From positions 1,798,001 to 1,862,000 of the forward strand of contig CM060849.1 in NCBI GenBank assembly GCA_030737835.1: 64,000 nucleotides of DNA. Direction: 5' to 3'. The stretch's first letter is position 1; every line of letters starts with the position of its first letter. Position numbers and translations under genes: made by a program. The stretch is from Acorus gramineus. Taxonomy: Eukaryota > Streptophyta > Magnoliopsida > Acorales > Acoraceae. This document shows, piece by piece, positions 20,353 through 32,350 of the stretch. Under the pieces are notes generated by a model. That model did not search any database. It saw only the letters and a list, made by a program, of their open reading frames with translations, and was not told where the DNA came from.

Positions 20353-22907
20353 TGTCACGCCCAGGGCGGCCGTCCTCGATACGTGGCAAATATATATAAT
20401 ATCAGCAGTCCATGTAGGAGAACAATAAAAGACTCTAAACAACACAATCAATAATGTAGCTGACATAATATATATACATATTGCGGAAGCTTAAACGACT
20501 GAGTCTGTAATTCAAAGACATATTACAGACCAGAATACATAATCAACTGTCCCGTGAGAGCCAATATAAACAAAGACATCCATATACAAGTGTTGTGCCC
20601 AAGCACGGATAACAATACATACAAGCAAAGAAGGGGATGCTGATGGCCTCCCACTCGCAGAACCCAAAACGTGAACGCTGCTCCGCTACTGATGTGATGC
20701 CTCGGGGAGCTCTTCCTTCAGATCCGACTCAGTAACAACTGGAGGAAAAGAATATGCGAGGGGTGAGCCACACGCTCAGTGAATGGCACAATCTATGCAA
20801 CACAACTCATATTAACCTTATAATAATTAAAGTCCCTAAACGGGAGTAACTGTACAAGCTAGTGGGTCGTAACATCGCCGACCCACCCCACCCTCACCCT
20901 CACTCTTTAAGGGGTGACATGGGCCTTTTGGGACAGACTAGACTGCTCTCCACCCTTGGTCCACCGGTAGCCTCTCCCTCGCGTAGCCTCTACCTGGTAT
21001 ACTCCCACGATCAGTACCCTCCGAACGCATCGGTGGTACCTACAGATGGGAGCCCTCTGTCAGGACAGCTTTCCCAACGCCGGGGAGTCCCTACTCGGAT
21101 CCAACGAAGGGGAGAAAATAGCCTACTCACACGGATACGATCCTCTTGGATCCGTCGACAACGATTTCTAACACTACTAATGTCATGAATTCTCAAGAAT
21201 TCCTCCAGGGCGCATAACTGAGATGCAGGGAAACATATATTATAATAACAAGGTTATAATATTTTCTAAGGCATGCTTATACCAACATAATCTCATTTTG
21301 ATTTAATTAAATTAAACTAAATGGGAAACATGCATAGATCAATGCTTTTCAAGCATGGGACATGGTGTCTAGGCATGTATGGGCCTCTATACATGATACA
21401 TGGATGTATATCCCTAGCATACAATGTCTAATATGGCATGGTTACATCATAGTAAAACATGCATTAACATAGTTTTTCATTGACACAAGTTAATATGCAA
21501 TTATGGTGCCCCAGGGGAGGGCAATGCACGCCTACGTGCATCGAACGCCTCCCTACTGGGTTGGATTGACCCACTCACCGCAACCCGGGTCGTTGCGTGA
21601 CCGTTCGCCAAGATCTGCAAGACATGGGCATTCAATATGGTAAGTAAACTACACAAATATACATGAAATTTACTAGAAATACCAAATACTCGGACAAGCA
21701 TGCATACGGACTCGCACGCATGCGAGCACGCACGTACGCACGTGAGTCCGAGTGCCCCGACACCCACCCGAACCCTCGGGCAGCCACACGCATGGCCCCC
21801 CGCACGCGCACGCACGCGCGTGCACTGGTGCCCAGCCGCGCGCCCAGGCGCACTGCCCCGCACGCGCGCACGCTCGCGCGAGCCCGCGCGCACTCGCGCA
21901 CCCTCCCCGCGCGCACGCGCCCGCGCGGGTCTGCGCGCCTGCCTGCGCCCTCCTGCGCACGCCCACTCTTCCCTAACCCCTTTTTAACCCTCCCCAACCC
22001 CTCACACACATTCTAACACATCTACCCAACATGCATGACCTCCCCAACCATCCCTAAGCCATAAAAACCAAGAAAAGAAGGGGAAAGGCTCACCTTGGGA
22101 GGGGAAATGAAAGGCGGAGGTTCGGGGGCCCCCGATGCACCCGCGACCACCTCAACCACCACCACCACTACCACCACCTCCTCAGCCCTCCTTTGGCTGC
22201 AAATCAGGGGGGAAAAGTTCATGAAAGGGAACTTGAGAGAGAGGAGATCAACAACAACAACAACACTTACACAACCCTAGACTTGCACTTGCACCTTCTC
22301 CTTCTCTTCTCTTTGAGGAGATAATACAAACACTTGGGGGGGGGGGGGGGGAAGAGAGAAGAGAGAGCCAAGAAAGTGTAGACGTGTGAGTGGGAGAGAG
22401 AGAGGGAGAGATATTTTGGCACATAAATATCTAAAGGAGGGATAGAAATGACCTATTTATCCTTGACTAGAAATTCTGAGCATGCTTTACTATAACAGCC
22501 ATAACTTCCTCAATATAGCTCCGAATTGCACAATTCAAAGTCCGTTGGAAAGCCAAGAAGATTATCTACAACTTTCATGTTTATGCCACGATCAAATAAT
22601 CCCTCCAGCTATTCCGAAATGTGAGCTAAACATTGAACAGGGCTGCTGCCAGAATTTTTCATCCCCGGGATATATTTGGAAAAATACCCATAACTTTTAC
22701 TACAGGAATCCAGTTGATCTAATTCCACTTTTGTATGAAAGCTAACTCGAAACTGAGCATCTCATAACAAACTCATATTTAAACCTCTTCATCTTGGATT
22801 TTAACAAAATCGAATCCAAGTACCAAATTGGAAATACATAACTTCGAGGAGAAAAATTATGTAGCCAAATTTTCAATCAGAGCGCTCCAAATGACACAGA
22901 CATAACA
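20353..22907 (-). mobile_element. Minus-oriented LTR (2555 bp), type B U3
   Basis: It starts TGTCACGCCCAGGGCGGCC and ends GACACAGACATAACA. It is shorter than the 3.5-kb copies, lacking the block found at 37560-37960. A GC-rich tract is at 21690-21980 and a G13 run at 22338. Flanks are CTTT on the left and GAGAG on the right, with no duplication visible, so one edge may be recombinant. Confidence 0.8.
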
Positions 22908-23360
22908 GAGAGGGCAAAAAAGTCATCTTCATGCCCAAATAGTGCCTAGGGGTGACCTTAAGGGGGGGGTGAGGTTAGGGTTAGGCTCACCCACTCACAT
23001 ATCAAATAACCAATGGTTTCTTCATCCCCAAGCAAGGTGGGGGTAAGGTTACCAAAGGTCATCACATCCCTAAAATATCTCACACTGTTCGACCAAGCAG
23101 GAACTCTCAAAACCCGGATACGGTTCGGAACTGCATATTTTTCAAAACATTACCGGAATTCGATGAAATTTTTATGGGTAGTATGAAATAGTATCAGGAC
23201 CCATAATATGCAATTAGATTTCCAATCAGAGTACTCCAACTCCTGCAGGTGGCTAAAAGCTAAAATTTTAGCGACTTCGATCGAAAAAGAAAAAGGCCCT
23301 GAATGACCCAGATGCGACCAAGGCTTAACCAAAATGGCTCCAGATGACACAGGCATAATA
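22908..23360 (-). mobile_element. Tail of a minus-oriented LTR
   Basis: It matches the reverse complement of 63685-64000 (shared ACCAAAGGTCATCACATC-like and ACCCGGATACGGTTCGG blocks) and ends GACACAGGCATAATA, one base off the usual terminal ACA. It adjoins the PMD gene at 23361 and could be the start of the 5' LTR of the minus element whose 3' LTR is 5022-8571. Confidence 0.7.
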
Positions 23361-24644
23361 TATCAGCGGCCAAACTGTATTCAGGCCCTTTAGCATGGCA
23401 CGAAGAGGTGGTATGATGCCCTGAGGCTGGAGGGGAGGAACCTAGTGGACGAAGCGAGCTTTCGCTCCTTTCTGATCGAGCCGTTCCATGTCCATCGTCC
23501 CTATCTGGAAGCGTTTGGAAGAGAGATGGGATCCAGAGAGCTGCACCTTCAATCTCCCTACGGGTGCGGTGATGCTGATGTTGGAGGACGTTCAGCGGAT
23601 CACAGGCGTCCCAGTCTTGGGTGAGGCGGTGATAGCAGCTACTAGCCCGGACTACAGGGCGCTCTTCTGGGAGTTGATTGGGGAGTGGGAGTTCGTGGAG
23701 CGGGAGAGGACGTTGAACTGGATCCCTCTAGGCCAGCTTTCGAGGCAGTACGACCTTGGTTCATTCACGCGCCGTCAGAAGGGTGAGGCTGCGGCTAGCT
23801 TCGAGAGGAGACGGCTGATGATTGAGGCAAGAGAGGTGGCCGCGTGTCCACAGAGGGCACGGAGGGAGTTGAGGGCGTTCTTTCTCTATTTCTTTGGTCG
23901 GGTACTCTTCTCGACGGCTTCTGATAAGGTCTCCTCTCACTCTCTGCTGCTGATGAGGGACCTAGAGGCCATGGGACGCTTTGCCTGGGGAGCGGCCATG
24001 CTGGCTCATCTCTTCGTGGAGCTGTCGAAGAAGGTGAAGAGGGCTGGGGGCAAGAATCTCGGCGGTTTCGCAGCATTTCTGCAGGTATAATTAGCGAAAA
24101 TAGAAATGATTTGATCTCTGTTTATTCACTTCACCTGACTTTGGTTTTGGTCTTCCTTCTATAGATTTTTGGGTACGAGCACTTTGCCATTGCTCATCCG
24201 ACCCAGTTGGTCTTCGACCGTGCCCTCCCTTAGGCCATGAGATGGGCGCCTCTAGGGGCTTCTCGCTTGCGTCACCTCGCTCAGTTCGGGGAGGCATTCC
24301 GTGCTTTAAAGGAAGAAGAGGTATATTTTCTGGCCTTCTAGCTTTGTATTTTATTTTCTTTTGACTAAGCTCCCTTCTTTATTCCTTGGCATCCTTTGTA
24401 GATGACTTGGAGGCCCTATGCTGAGGAGGAAGTCCCAGAGGAGCTGTCGCGGGACATCTGGCTGATCTTCTTCAACGAGGTGGTCTCAGCCGGGTAGTCT
24501 ACCAGCTTGGGTACCATGAGTGGGTGCCGGATCCTTTGCCGAAGCGTCCTCCAATCCCGGTGGCTGGAATTCCTCAGGACACGAACCTCCTGAGGAATTA
24601 TGCTGTGTATTTGCAGGGATGGGTCGAGAGGGGGACTCTGGTAG
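23361..24644 (+). pseudogene. Plant mobile domain (PMD) gene, core exons (broken)
   Basis: The frames read WYDALRLEGRNLVDEASF, then after a frameshift near 23510, ERWDPESCTFNLPTGAV and EDVQRITGVPVLGE, then FFLYFFGRVLFSTASDKVSS and LFVELSKKVKRAGGKNLGGF. These are hallmarks of the plant mobile domain (aminotransferase-like) family. Two introns with proper ends are retained: 24085-24164 (GTATAA...TATAG) and 24321-24401 (GTATAT...TGTAG), both phase 0. Exon 2 continues IFGYEHFAIAHP; exon 3 starts MTWRPYAEEE. Breaks: TAG at 24231, a frameshift near 24496, then the solo LTR at 24645. Retained introns fit transcription opposite to the element RNA. The biochemical role of transposon-borne PMD proteins is unknown. 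Confidence 0.82.
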
Positions 24645-25680
24645 TGTCACGCCCCAGGGCGGCCAACCCAGGGACGCGGCAAGTGTATGTATCATATCAG
24701 AAGCCTACACAGGAGGTCAATAATATATATCATACACAGACAACTAGGACGACACACATGCAACAAAAGGGGCTGACATGATATATACACCAAATGCGGA
24801 AGCAAAAGACTGAATCTGTGAATAAACATTCTACAGACTCGATACTCAATCATACGTCCTGTGAGAGCCAATATACACAAATACAACTGAACATATACAA
24901 ACACGTGCCAAGCACGGGAATCAAATACATACAGTCAAGAAGGGATGCTGATAACCTCTGGCACTCGCGGAACGTGGCGCTGCTCCGCTACTGAAGAAAT
25001 CCCTCGGAAAGCTCCTACGGCTGCTCCGGCTCTAGCTCAGGCTCAGTGGCAACTGGGGAAAAACATATGCGAGGGGTGAGCCGCACGCTCAGTGAACAGC
25101 ACAACCCATGCATCACAGACAATATTTACCAATATTCCATTATTTATCCAGCCATCAATACATAACAACATAATCCAGTGGTTCGTACTTCGCCGAACCA
25201 CCACACCCTCACCCTCACCCATCAATGGGTGACATAGGCTATTGGGACTGATAATCATCCATTCACAAATCCAGTAGGTCGCTCATCGCCAACCCACTAC
25301 ACCCTCACCCTCACCCATCAATGGGTGACATAGGATTTTGGGACTGACTAGGCTGTTGGTCACCCTTGGTCCACCGATAGTCTCTCCCTCCACTCCGTAG
25401 GCCGCCTGGTCTACTCCCACATTCAGCACAGTCCGAAACCAAATCAGGAGGTGCCTACTAATGGGAGCCCTCTGTCAGGAAGGCCCTGTCTAACGCTGGG
25501 GGTAGCCTCTATCGAATCCAACGCAGGGAACAGAACAGCCTATCCATACGCATATGATCCACTCGGATCCGCCGACTACATATCATCACAACTCAAATGT
25601 CATGAATTCCTCTGAATTCAACCAGGTGCATCATCAAGATGCGGGAACATGCACAAAAATCAGCAGGGCTGGAATATCAT

Positions 25681-25808
25681 TGGGGGAACGAAACTCGGAA
25701 GGGCGGCGTGAGTTCCCGTTATAGGATACCCCGACAACCAAACAAGGAACACGGAGTACCCTAACACGGGTCTCACCGCTGTCCTCGCAAGGCCCCTCCC
25801 CTATAATA
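25681..25808. repeat. Diverged copy of the 120-bp module
   Basis: It shares CCCCGACAACCAAACAAGGA and ACACGGAGTACCCTAACACG with the copy at 25865 and is flanked by AATATCAT and ATAATATC. The two copies lie about 60 bp apart in the same LTR. Confidence 0.75.
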
Positions 25809-25854
25809 TCTACCAATTATGCTAATAATTATACCAATCATACAATCATTACAT

Positions 25855-25994
25855 ATAATATTATTGGGACTAGAACCTTGGGAGGGCAGCCCGAGGTCCC
25901 GATACAGGACATCCCGACAACCAAACAAGGAACACGGAGTACCCTAACACGGGTCTCAGCGTTGACCTCGCAAGGCTCCTCCCTATAATATTAT
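25855..25994. repeat. 120-bp module with perfect ATAATATTAT flanks
   Basis: The core 25865-25984 lies between ATAATATTAT at 25855-25864 and 25985-25994. It is in the opposite orientation to the copy at 16324, as expected for a minus LTR. Confidence 0.85.
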
Positions 25995-27784
25995 CCTAAG
26001 GCATGCGATCTAACAGATACCAGCATTTAATTTAATGAATAAACTAGTAGGATGCATGCATAGGCCGGGGTTTCCTAGCATGTAAACAGGGGACATGCTG
26101 CATGGCTCATACGCATATCCTAAGGGTGCAAGTCCCTAACATGCAAGGACTAGGGTAGCATGCATTCTACACATAATTCATACAAGCATGGATTACATAT
26201 TATTGCAGGTAATATTTATCCATGGCGCCCCAGGAGAGGTCGGTATACGCCCCAAGTGCGTACAACGCCTCTCTACTGGGTTGGATTGTCCCACTCACCA
26301 GAGATCGGGATCGTCGCGCGACCGCCTGTCGAGATCTGCAAGACAGGGTATTACTTGGTAAGTATAAATCCACAGTTATCATTAAATACACAAATAAATA
26401 CCCCAAAACCCACAACAAACACCTAACACTCGGTCAAACGTGCACGCGACCCGCACGCACGTTAGCCCGAGCACTCCGGCAACCACCCGCACGGCCACCC
26501 GACCGCCCGGGTGCACCGCCGCGCTTCCCGGGGCACCCCGCACGCCCCCGCGCGCAGCGCCTCGCCCCGCGCGGACCCCGCGCGCACCTCCGCCACCTTG
26601 CCGCACCTCGCGCGCACCTCGCACGCACCTCCGCCACCTTGCCGCACCTCGCGCGCACCTCCGCTGCCTCAGCCACCACCTCGCGCACGCACCTCCGCTG
26701 CCTCAGCCACCACCTCGCGCACGCACCTCCGCTGCTTCAGCCACCTGGCACCCGCGCGACCACCTCCTCGCGCACCAGCCCGCCCAGCACCAGCCGCCTA
26801 GCACCAGCCGCCCAGCACCTCGCGCGCAGCTCGCCCTCAGCCCCTCGCACACAGCCGCACGAACAGCCCCGCGCACAGTCGCCCGAGCAGCTCCCCGCAC
26901 CAGACCCGCGCGCACTCGCGCGCATGCCGCGCGTACGCACGCCCGCGCACGCACGCGCGCATGCCCGCGCGCGCCCGGCCTGCGCGCCGCCTGGGTCGCT
27001 GCCGCTGCTGCCTGCTGCCCGGAACAGGTCAGCCACTGCTCGAGCGCCTCAAACGCCCCTCCCACAACCGCCGACGACCTCCGACCATCTCCAACCACCC
27101 TCCGACGACCCCCACTGCCGCCGACCACCCCCACACACAAAACCCCCCCCCTAGCAATCATCTAAGCAAGAAAAAAGAGGAAAAGAAGCTTACCGAGGGG
27201 GAGGAAGGGGTGACCGGGTGCTCTCCGCGCGCCGAAACCTTTCCCAAAGGCTCTCTTACGCCCCGATCTACCACGGCCCTCGAAATGGCCCGAATCAGAG
27301 GACAAAGAGAGGGGGACGGAGTGGCTAGAGTCGTCGGAATCGGGTTTTGAAGACACCAGAGCGTAGATCGGGACCCGATCTACACTTCCCGTGCTTTAGG
27401 TTTTTGATTTTGAGGGGTGTAGGGGGCTCAAACGGAAGAAAAACGGAGGAGAGGAGAGAGAGAGTCCAAGGTCGGGGATGATGAATAGTAACTCGGGAAT
27501 TTTAGATCCCACTTATGTAGTGAGCGACTTAAAATACCCGGATACGCCCCGGAACTGCGAAATTTTTGGAAACGATGCCGGAATTCGATGAAATTTTCGT
27601 GAGAGGCCTAAAATGGCACCAGGACACCAAATATGCAGTTAGATTTTTAATCGGAGTCCTCTAACTCAGGACGATAGCTAACAGTCCAAAAATAAGCGGT
27701 TCCGATCAAAAACCGGTAAAAACCGAAAAACTGCCAGAACGCTCTAACGGTTACCAGCAGGCTAAAAGTGACACATATATAACA

Positions 27785-28928
27785 GGTAGAGCGTTGTCCC
27801 GAGGTGACCAGCAGTGAGGAGTACACGAACTGGTTTTGCCAAGAATATGTCGACATCCTTGGGACTATGGAGGAGGAGATCCTGGATGCCTACATGAGAA
27901 AAAGCTCTTTTCCCTTTCTTTTGCCCCTTTATTTCTCTTCTCCTTGTATTTTTAGAATGCGTCTTCTTTTGTAGGTTGAGCTAAATGAGTTGGAGAAGAA
28001 GCTCAGGACTGCCAATGAGCACCTCCAAGCACGTGCCGGGCAGGAAGAGGTGTTGCGGGCGCAGAGGCGACGCCTATAGGACCAGGTTCAGGTCCTTGAA
28101 GCTAAGGTGGATGCTCTGTCGAGAGCAATAGCTGATAGCCCTTCTTCCTCCTCTGTTCCTCCTCTGACCAGTGCCTCCGATCGAGAGCTCGAGTTGATGA
28201 ATGAGCTAGGCATGGTCCGCAGTGAGCTCCTGGCTACTCGGATGGAGCTTGATCAGGCGAGGGAGGGGGTTGCTAGGGTTGAGGATGAGGTGGACCTGTT
28301 GTGGTCCGAGAGAGCTTTGAGAGAGGAGGAGATGGACCAGCTGCGGTCCCGTATTGTGCTGAGGGAGGAGGAGTCCTCCATTCTGGGTCGTGAGCGGGAC
28401 TCCGTTCAGGCTAGAATGTCAGAGTTGGAGGCGTCGGCCGGCGTGCCTGGTGGTTTGATGGGAGACCTAGTCCGCTCTCTCCAAGCGGCTGGGGATAGAG
28501 ACCGGGAAGCTCTCAGAGTCTCGGAGGCGAGGGCACAGGAGCTGGAAGAGAGGTTGAGGGTGGCCGAGGATCGATCCAAAAGCATGGAGAGCCACCTTCG
28601 TCAGAGGTTGGAGAGAAGAGATCGGGACATGCAGCAAGTCCATCTTTGGGAGGCCACCATGAGGGGGAAGCTGGTCGGGGGTGTGTCCATGACGGAGGCG
28701 GATCTCGACCTTCTCCCTCTCGAGCCTGACCATTCGGTCTCTGCTTCCTTGGCCACCGGAGCTACCTTCAGTCGAGCTTCTCGCCCATCAGCGACTCGGA
28801 GTCGTGGGATATACGCGAGGGCGGCTTCTTCGGTTCGAGAGACTCCTGCTGTCCCAGATGCTCCAGAAGTCCAGTCTTCTCCTCTACCACCTTCTCAGCC
28901 AGGCCAGGACGTTCCTCCTCCGACCTAG
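27785..28928 (+). pseudogene. PMD gene, 3' exons with coiled-coil C terminus (broken)
   Basis: From 27785 the frame reads ERCPEVTSSEEYTNWFCQEY to about 27895 (DAYM), then a T-rich intron-like stretch ends at TTTTGTAG (27974). The donor near 27897 is not a clean GT. The last exon (27975-28928) starts VELNELEKKLRTANEHL and has TAG at 28077. It then stays open for 273 codons: a long heptad-rich, Glu/Arg/Leu-rich coiled coil (SERALREEEMDQLRSRIVLR, RAQELEERLRVAEDRSKS) and a Ser/Pro-rich tail ending at TAG 28926. This layout is typical of the region behind the PMD core. The coiled coil suggests self-association, which is inference only. Confidence 0.75.
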
Positions 28929-31123
28929 CCTCCTAGGGATCACAACACTCCGAGGTATAATTTCTTTTGTGTCTTGGTTTTGGTAGAAGAAACGTATATA
29001 TGCAAGGAATTCATGCTTTTCTTCTTTTCTTTTGACTCAGGTGATTGTTTTGATGATGCACAGCTCAAGACATCAGAGTTTGAAGCCTTTGGTGGACCTA
29101 TCTTTTCTTTTTCTTTATAAAGACTTTGTTTTGTATAGTTTTTATGTCTTTAGGAACAATTTATATCTTTATGAGATAATCTTTTAGCTTTCAACATGCA
29201 TGGTTTTGGTATAATTGACATGGATGTTTTAGTGTTTTTAATTCAGATGGATGTGTATGTGGGTGAAATGAATTTTGGTTTCATAGGTTTGATTCATGGA
29301 TGGACATGATTTTGAAATATAGTTGTTTTTGAAGCATGTTTATATAGGTTTTATGAATGTATACGTGTATGAAATGCGTGTATGCAGGTTTTTGAAAGAA
29401 ATGCTCTTAATAGGTATTGGAGATTTGAAGAGTTGATTAAGACTGGACTGACAGTGCAGGTTGGGGCAGCAGGTGAGGGGCGGCTAGTTGTGTTTAGCCG
29501 CCCCTAGCCTGGGACAGTTTTACTAATTCCACTGTCTTGCTGTCATTGCTGGGAGTCCTGTGGGTAATTGTTCAACCTTCAAAAACCTGTAAAAACATTC
29601 TTTCCATGGACCAAGTGTTAAATCTGTCCGGATTGCGCCCCTGCACTGACTTTCGAGTCCTTCTTATTCGAATTGTCAAGGGCTACAACCCATCTAAGGT
29701 AAGTAAGGAAAAAAGTGCGAGAAACCATGCTCGGCATAAAAAGGAGGGAGCCTAGATGGCTCTAAGTGTGATTTTGTGAGAATAAAAGAGACTCTCAGGT
29801 GTGTATGAGAGTGGGGCAATTTTTCTTTCTCAAATGTGTGTGGAAGGGTATGAAATGGAAGTAATAGGGGCAATTTTCTTTTGGCATGGGAGTTAATTGT
29901 GGTATTTTGGGAAAATTGAATGCCTAAATGTTTGGAAAAGGAAAATACAACCTTATGCATAAGTGTAAAAGACATAGGGGAGTATTTTAGTTTTTCAAAG
30001 GATTTTTTCATGTAAGAAGGCAGTGTTTCCCACTTTCTAAAGTAAAAGATGCCCTCAAGTCCCTGAAGAGGGGCCCTTGTGGTCACCCATATCCAAACCA
30101 GGATTGTATTTGAAAGGTGTTGGCTTTAGGTGTCAATTCCTCAAGTTCATGGTTCTCAACTGCTTGATCATATTATTCTACACATGCTGGGAAATCCATG
30201 AATGCACCAAGATTTAAGTCAAGCAAGCTTCCTTTAGATAGGCAAGTGTTTTAAGTGAACTCATGTGAGTGTGTGCTATTGTAAACATAGGAAAAAGGTT
30301 TATCTTTGGTTGAGATTTTGCCTTTCCGAGTAAACATAGTTCAATTCCAACTCCATAGCAAGAAATAAAAGGGTGGGGGTGAAATAAAAGGGTGGGGGTG
30401 AATGGGGTAAGAGTAATATCTTCCTTTGGGGCAATATTTTAGAATTGTCCCAGTCTGGCATATGTCTTTACTTCCTAGGTCCCTCTGGCTTTCTTCTTTT
30501 TACCACTTCTTTATTTGGGTGGAGAGTACAGCCCGTTGGGCGTATACCCGTATTTCGAGTGGAGAGTACAATCCGTTTGCTTGGATGTGTACTAGTATAG
30601 CCTTTTGTTCAGCATATACTGTGCGTAAAGGCGTTCATGCCTGCTAAAGTAGAGAGTTTAACCCGTTGTCTAGGTGTTGTTTTGATCTTTGGCCTCTCAT
30701 TGCCTTTCTTTTGTTTTGTTTTGTTTTGTTTTGAGGGGGGGGGGGGCTTTTCTGTTTTTCACCCCTGTTCTTTTCTGCTTCCCCTCTAGAAGTGTTTATA
30801 TAGTGCTAGAGCCAGTTTTGGGACATATGCCAGGTCCAGGTAATCCCTCATTTTGCCTTTGGGTTGATACGAGTAGGGGCGAGAATAAGGTGAGATGCTT
30901 TGGATTTATAAAATTGTCCTAGTCTACAGGGTAGGCATTTTCTCCTTTTATCAGATAAACCAGTTCCTAAGTCGTACTGGTGTGATGGAGGAGGCATGAG
31001 TGGTGAATATATGAATTCAAATAAAATACAAGTTATCTTTGAGAGTCTTACAATTCTATCATCAGGTTTAAACACTGGAAATCACAGGAAGGAAGAATAA
31101 TATTTCTCAAGTATCGAGAGTTT
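28929..31123. other. Non-coding interval between PMD gene and integrase tail
   Basis: This AT-rich interval of the Tat-like element has no credible gene. It holds a 19-bp perfect tandem duplication at 30362-30399 (GAAATAAAAGGGTGGGGGT), three spaced copies of GTGGAGAGTACARYCCGTT-like sequence (30519, 30559 and a weaker one at 30650), a TTTTG repeat followed by a run of 13 G (about 30713-30747), and the hairpin at 29476-29505. It would contain the element's 3' untranslated region; I could not find its polypurine tract. Confidence 0.6.
29476..29505. other. 11-bp inverted repeat (hairpin) of the GGGCGGCTA type
   Basis: AGGGGCGGCTA, 8-nt loop, TAGCCGCCCCT. It is the same sequence type as the hairpins at 3123, 4078 and 39876, but here internal to the element and near the end of the PMD gene. 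Confidence 0.85.
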
Positions 31124-31411
31124 CTATGCATGGAATTTCTTTAGATAAAGTGCATTCCACGAACCTGAGACTTCGACTCCTTCGGCGTCCACCAAGTGGT
31201 AGGCATTCCCGGAATAGGCATGGGTGATCACATAGGGTCCCTCCCATGTGGGTTGCAGCTTGCCTTTGGGGTGGGGCTGCCTTGATGGCATGATTTGCTT
31301 GAGTACAAGCTCCCCAATTTTAAATTTTCTCTCTATTACTTTCTTTTCAAATGCCCTTGCCACCCTCCTCTGGTAGGCCTGGGCATGGTCCGCGGCTCTT
31401 AATTTCGTCTT
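31124..31411 (-). pseudogene. C-terminal tail of Tat-type integrase
   Basis: The minus-strand frame begins KLRAADHAQAYQRRVARAFE immediately after a long A-run and continues KKVIERKFKIGELVLKQIMP...GKLQPTWEGPYVITHAYS to the stop at 31124. This matches the end of integrase in Tat/Ogre/Retand-type polyproteins, with the conserved GPY/F patch (WEGPYVI). All catalytic parts of pol are absent; the homology starts exactly at the edge of the T-rich minisatellite, so a deletion or replacement removed RT, RNase H and the integrase core. Confidence 0.85.
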
Positions 31412-32200
31412 TTTTTTTTTTTGGTTTGTGGGTTTTTTTTTTTGTTTTTAGGAAAGCATGTAAATATGTGTATGAATGAGGAATGAAAGCTGATTAGCAT
31501 TCTTGTTTAGATTTTTGTGGTTTTGGAAAGCATGGAAACAAATATGTATAGGATTCGGAAAGCATGAAAGCTGATAAACAAATCTTTTTTGTTTTGTTTT
31601 TGTTTTGAAAGCATGTAAACAAATATGTACAGGAGTTGAAAGCATAAGCTGATAAACATTTTTTTTGGATTTTTTTTTGTTTTTGAAAAGCAGAGAAACA
31701 AATATGTACAGGATACGGAAAGCATGAAAGCTGATAAACAAATCTTTTTTTGTTTTGTTTTGAAAGCATGTAAATAAATATGTACAGGAATGGAGGAATG
31801 AAAGCTATTTAGCATTTTTTTAGATTTCTATTTTGAAAAGCATGGAAACAAATATTTACAGGATTCGGAAAGCATGAAAGCTGATAAACAAATCTTTTTT
31901 TTGTTTTTTTGGTTTTTTTTGTGGAAAGCATGTAAACAAATATGTACGGGGATGAGGAATGAAAGCTATTTAGCATTTTTTGTTTTGTTTTAGAAAAAAC
32001 TAGGAAACAAATATGTACAGGATTTGGAAAGTATGAAAGCTGATAAACAAATCTTTTTTTTTGTTTTGGTTTTTTTGTTTTTTTTTGTAGAAAGCATGTA
32101 AACAAATATGTACAGGATTGAGGAATGAAAGCTGTTTAGCATTGTACTTTTGGATTTTTTTTTTTTTTTTGGAAAGCATGGAAACAAATATTTACAGGAG
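31412..32200. repeat. Minisatellite of alternating ~78/85-bp units with poly-T tracts
   Basis: About ten units begin GAAAGCATG(T/G)(A/G)AAACAAATATGTACAGGA and end in a T-rich run. Units ending TGAAAGCTGATAAACAAATC alternate with units ending TGAAAGCTRTTTAGCATT, so the true period is a dimer of roughly 160 bp (starts near 31453, 31605, 31761, 31922 and 32090). Reverse-strand open frames here (repeats of CFPNPIHICFHAF-like peptide) are products of the repeat, not genes. The array sits where RT-RNaseH-integrase should be, next to a GTAAGC on the minus strand at about 32213. Confidence 0.88.
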
Positions 32201-32350
32201 TTGAAGTGTGAAGGCTTACTTGGGTGGATCAGTCCCAGGTTTGTGGATTTGAACCACTTCTTCAAGTCGGCTAGCCTTTGTGGGCCGACTCATCTCTGGT
32301 GGAGGTTCTGTAGGTTCAGCTCCTTCTTCTTCCCTTGTTCTCTTGGGTTT

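Larger units (their letters stand above)
5022..23360 (-). mobile_element. Tekay/Del-type chromovirus cluster inserted in the PMD gene
   Basis: A minus-oriented LTR plus PPT plus pol (5022-11432) on the left and a minus LTR end (22908-23360) on the right would form the 3' and 5' ends of one minus element interrupting the PMD gene. In between lie a plus-strand integrase end, a shared plus LTR, gag, a truncated plus LTR and another minus LTR. Left flank ACACT and right flank TATCA do not match, so no clean target duplication supports a single insertion. Rearrangement or several events are equally possible. Confidence 0.5.
24645..27784 (-). mobile_element. Solo LTR (3140 bp) in PMD gene, duplication GGTAG
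   Basis: It starts TGTCACGCCCCAGGGCGGCC, ends GACACATATATAACA, and is flanked by GGTAG at 24640-24644 and 27785-27789. The PMD reading frame (GTLV then ERCPEV) is restored when the LTR and one GGTAG are removed, which confirms the boundaries. U3 is type A. A very GC-rich, C-heavy tract fills 26430-27010. Open frames there are composition artefacts. Two copies of the small 120-bp module are present. Confidence 0.96.

Noticed and set aside
22960..22995. TTAGGGTTAGG as telomere-like repeat
   Set aside because: Only about two units, lying in an LTR tail at a position where the homologous LTR has no such repeat. The plant telomere unit is TTTAGGG and no array is present.
5017..23365. A perfect target duplication around the whole 5022-23360 cluster
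   Set aside because: Left flank ACACT and right flank TATCA do not match, so I do not claim a single insertion event with duplication.
26222..27165. Open frames of 240-310 codons on both strands in the GC-rich tract of the solo LTR
   Set aside because: They overlap in several frames on both strands, consist of Ala/Pro/Arg/His-rich low complexity, and lie within an LTR whose boundaries are fixed by a target duplication. This is a composition effect; the same holds for 7477-8087, 13213-13762, 15182-15849, 21501-22016, 52492-53066 and 58847-59437.
31448..32265. Minus-strand frames with repeated CFPNPIHICFHAF-like peptides
   Set aside because: Direct translation of the T-rich minisatellite; frames shift with poly-T length and have no independent coding evidence.
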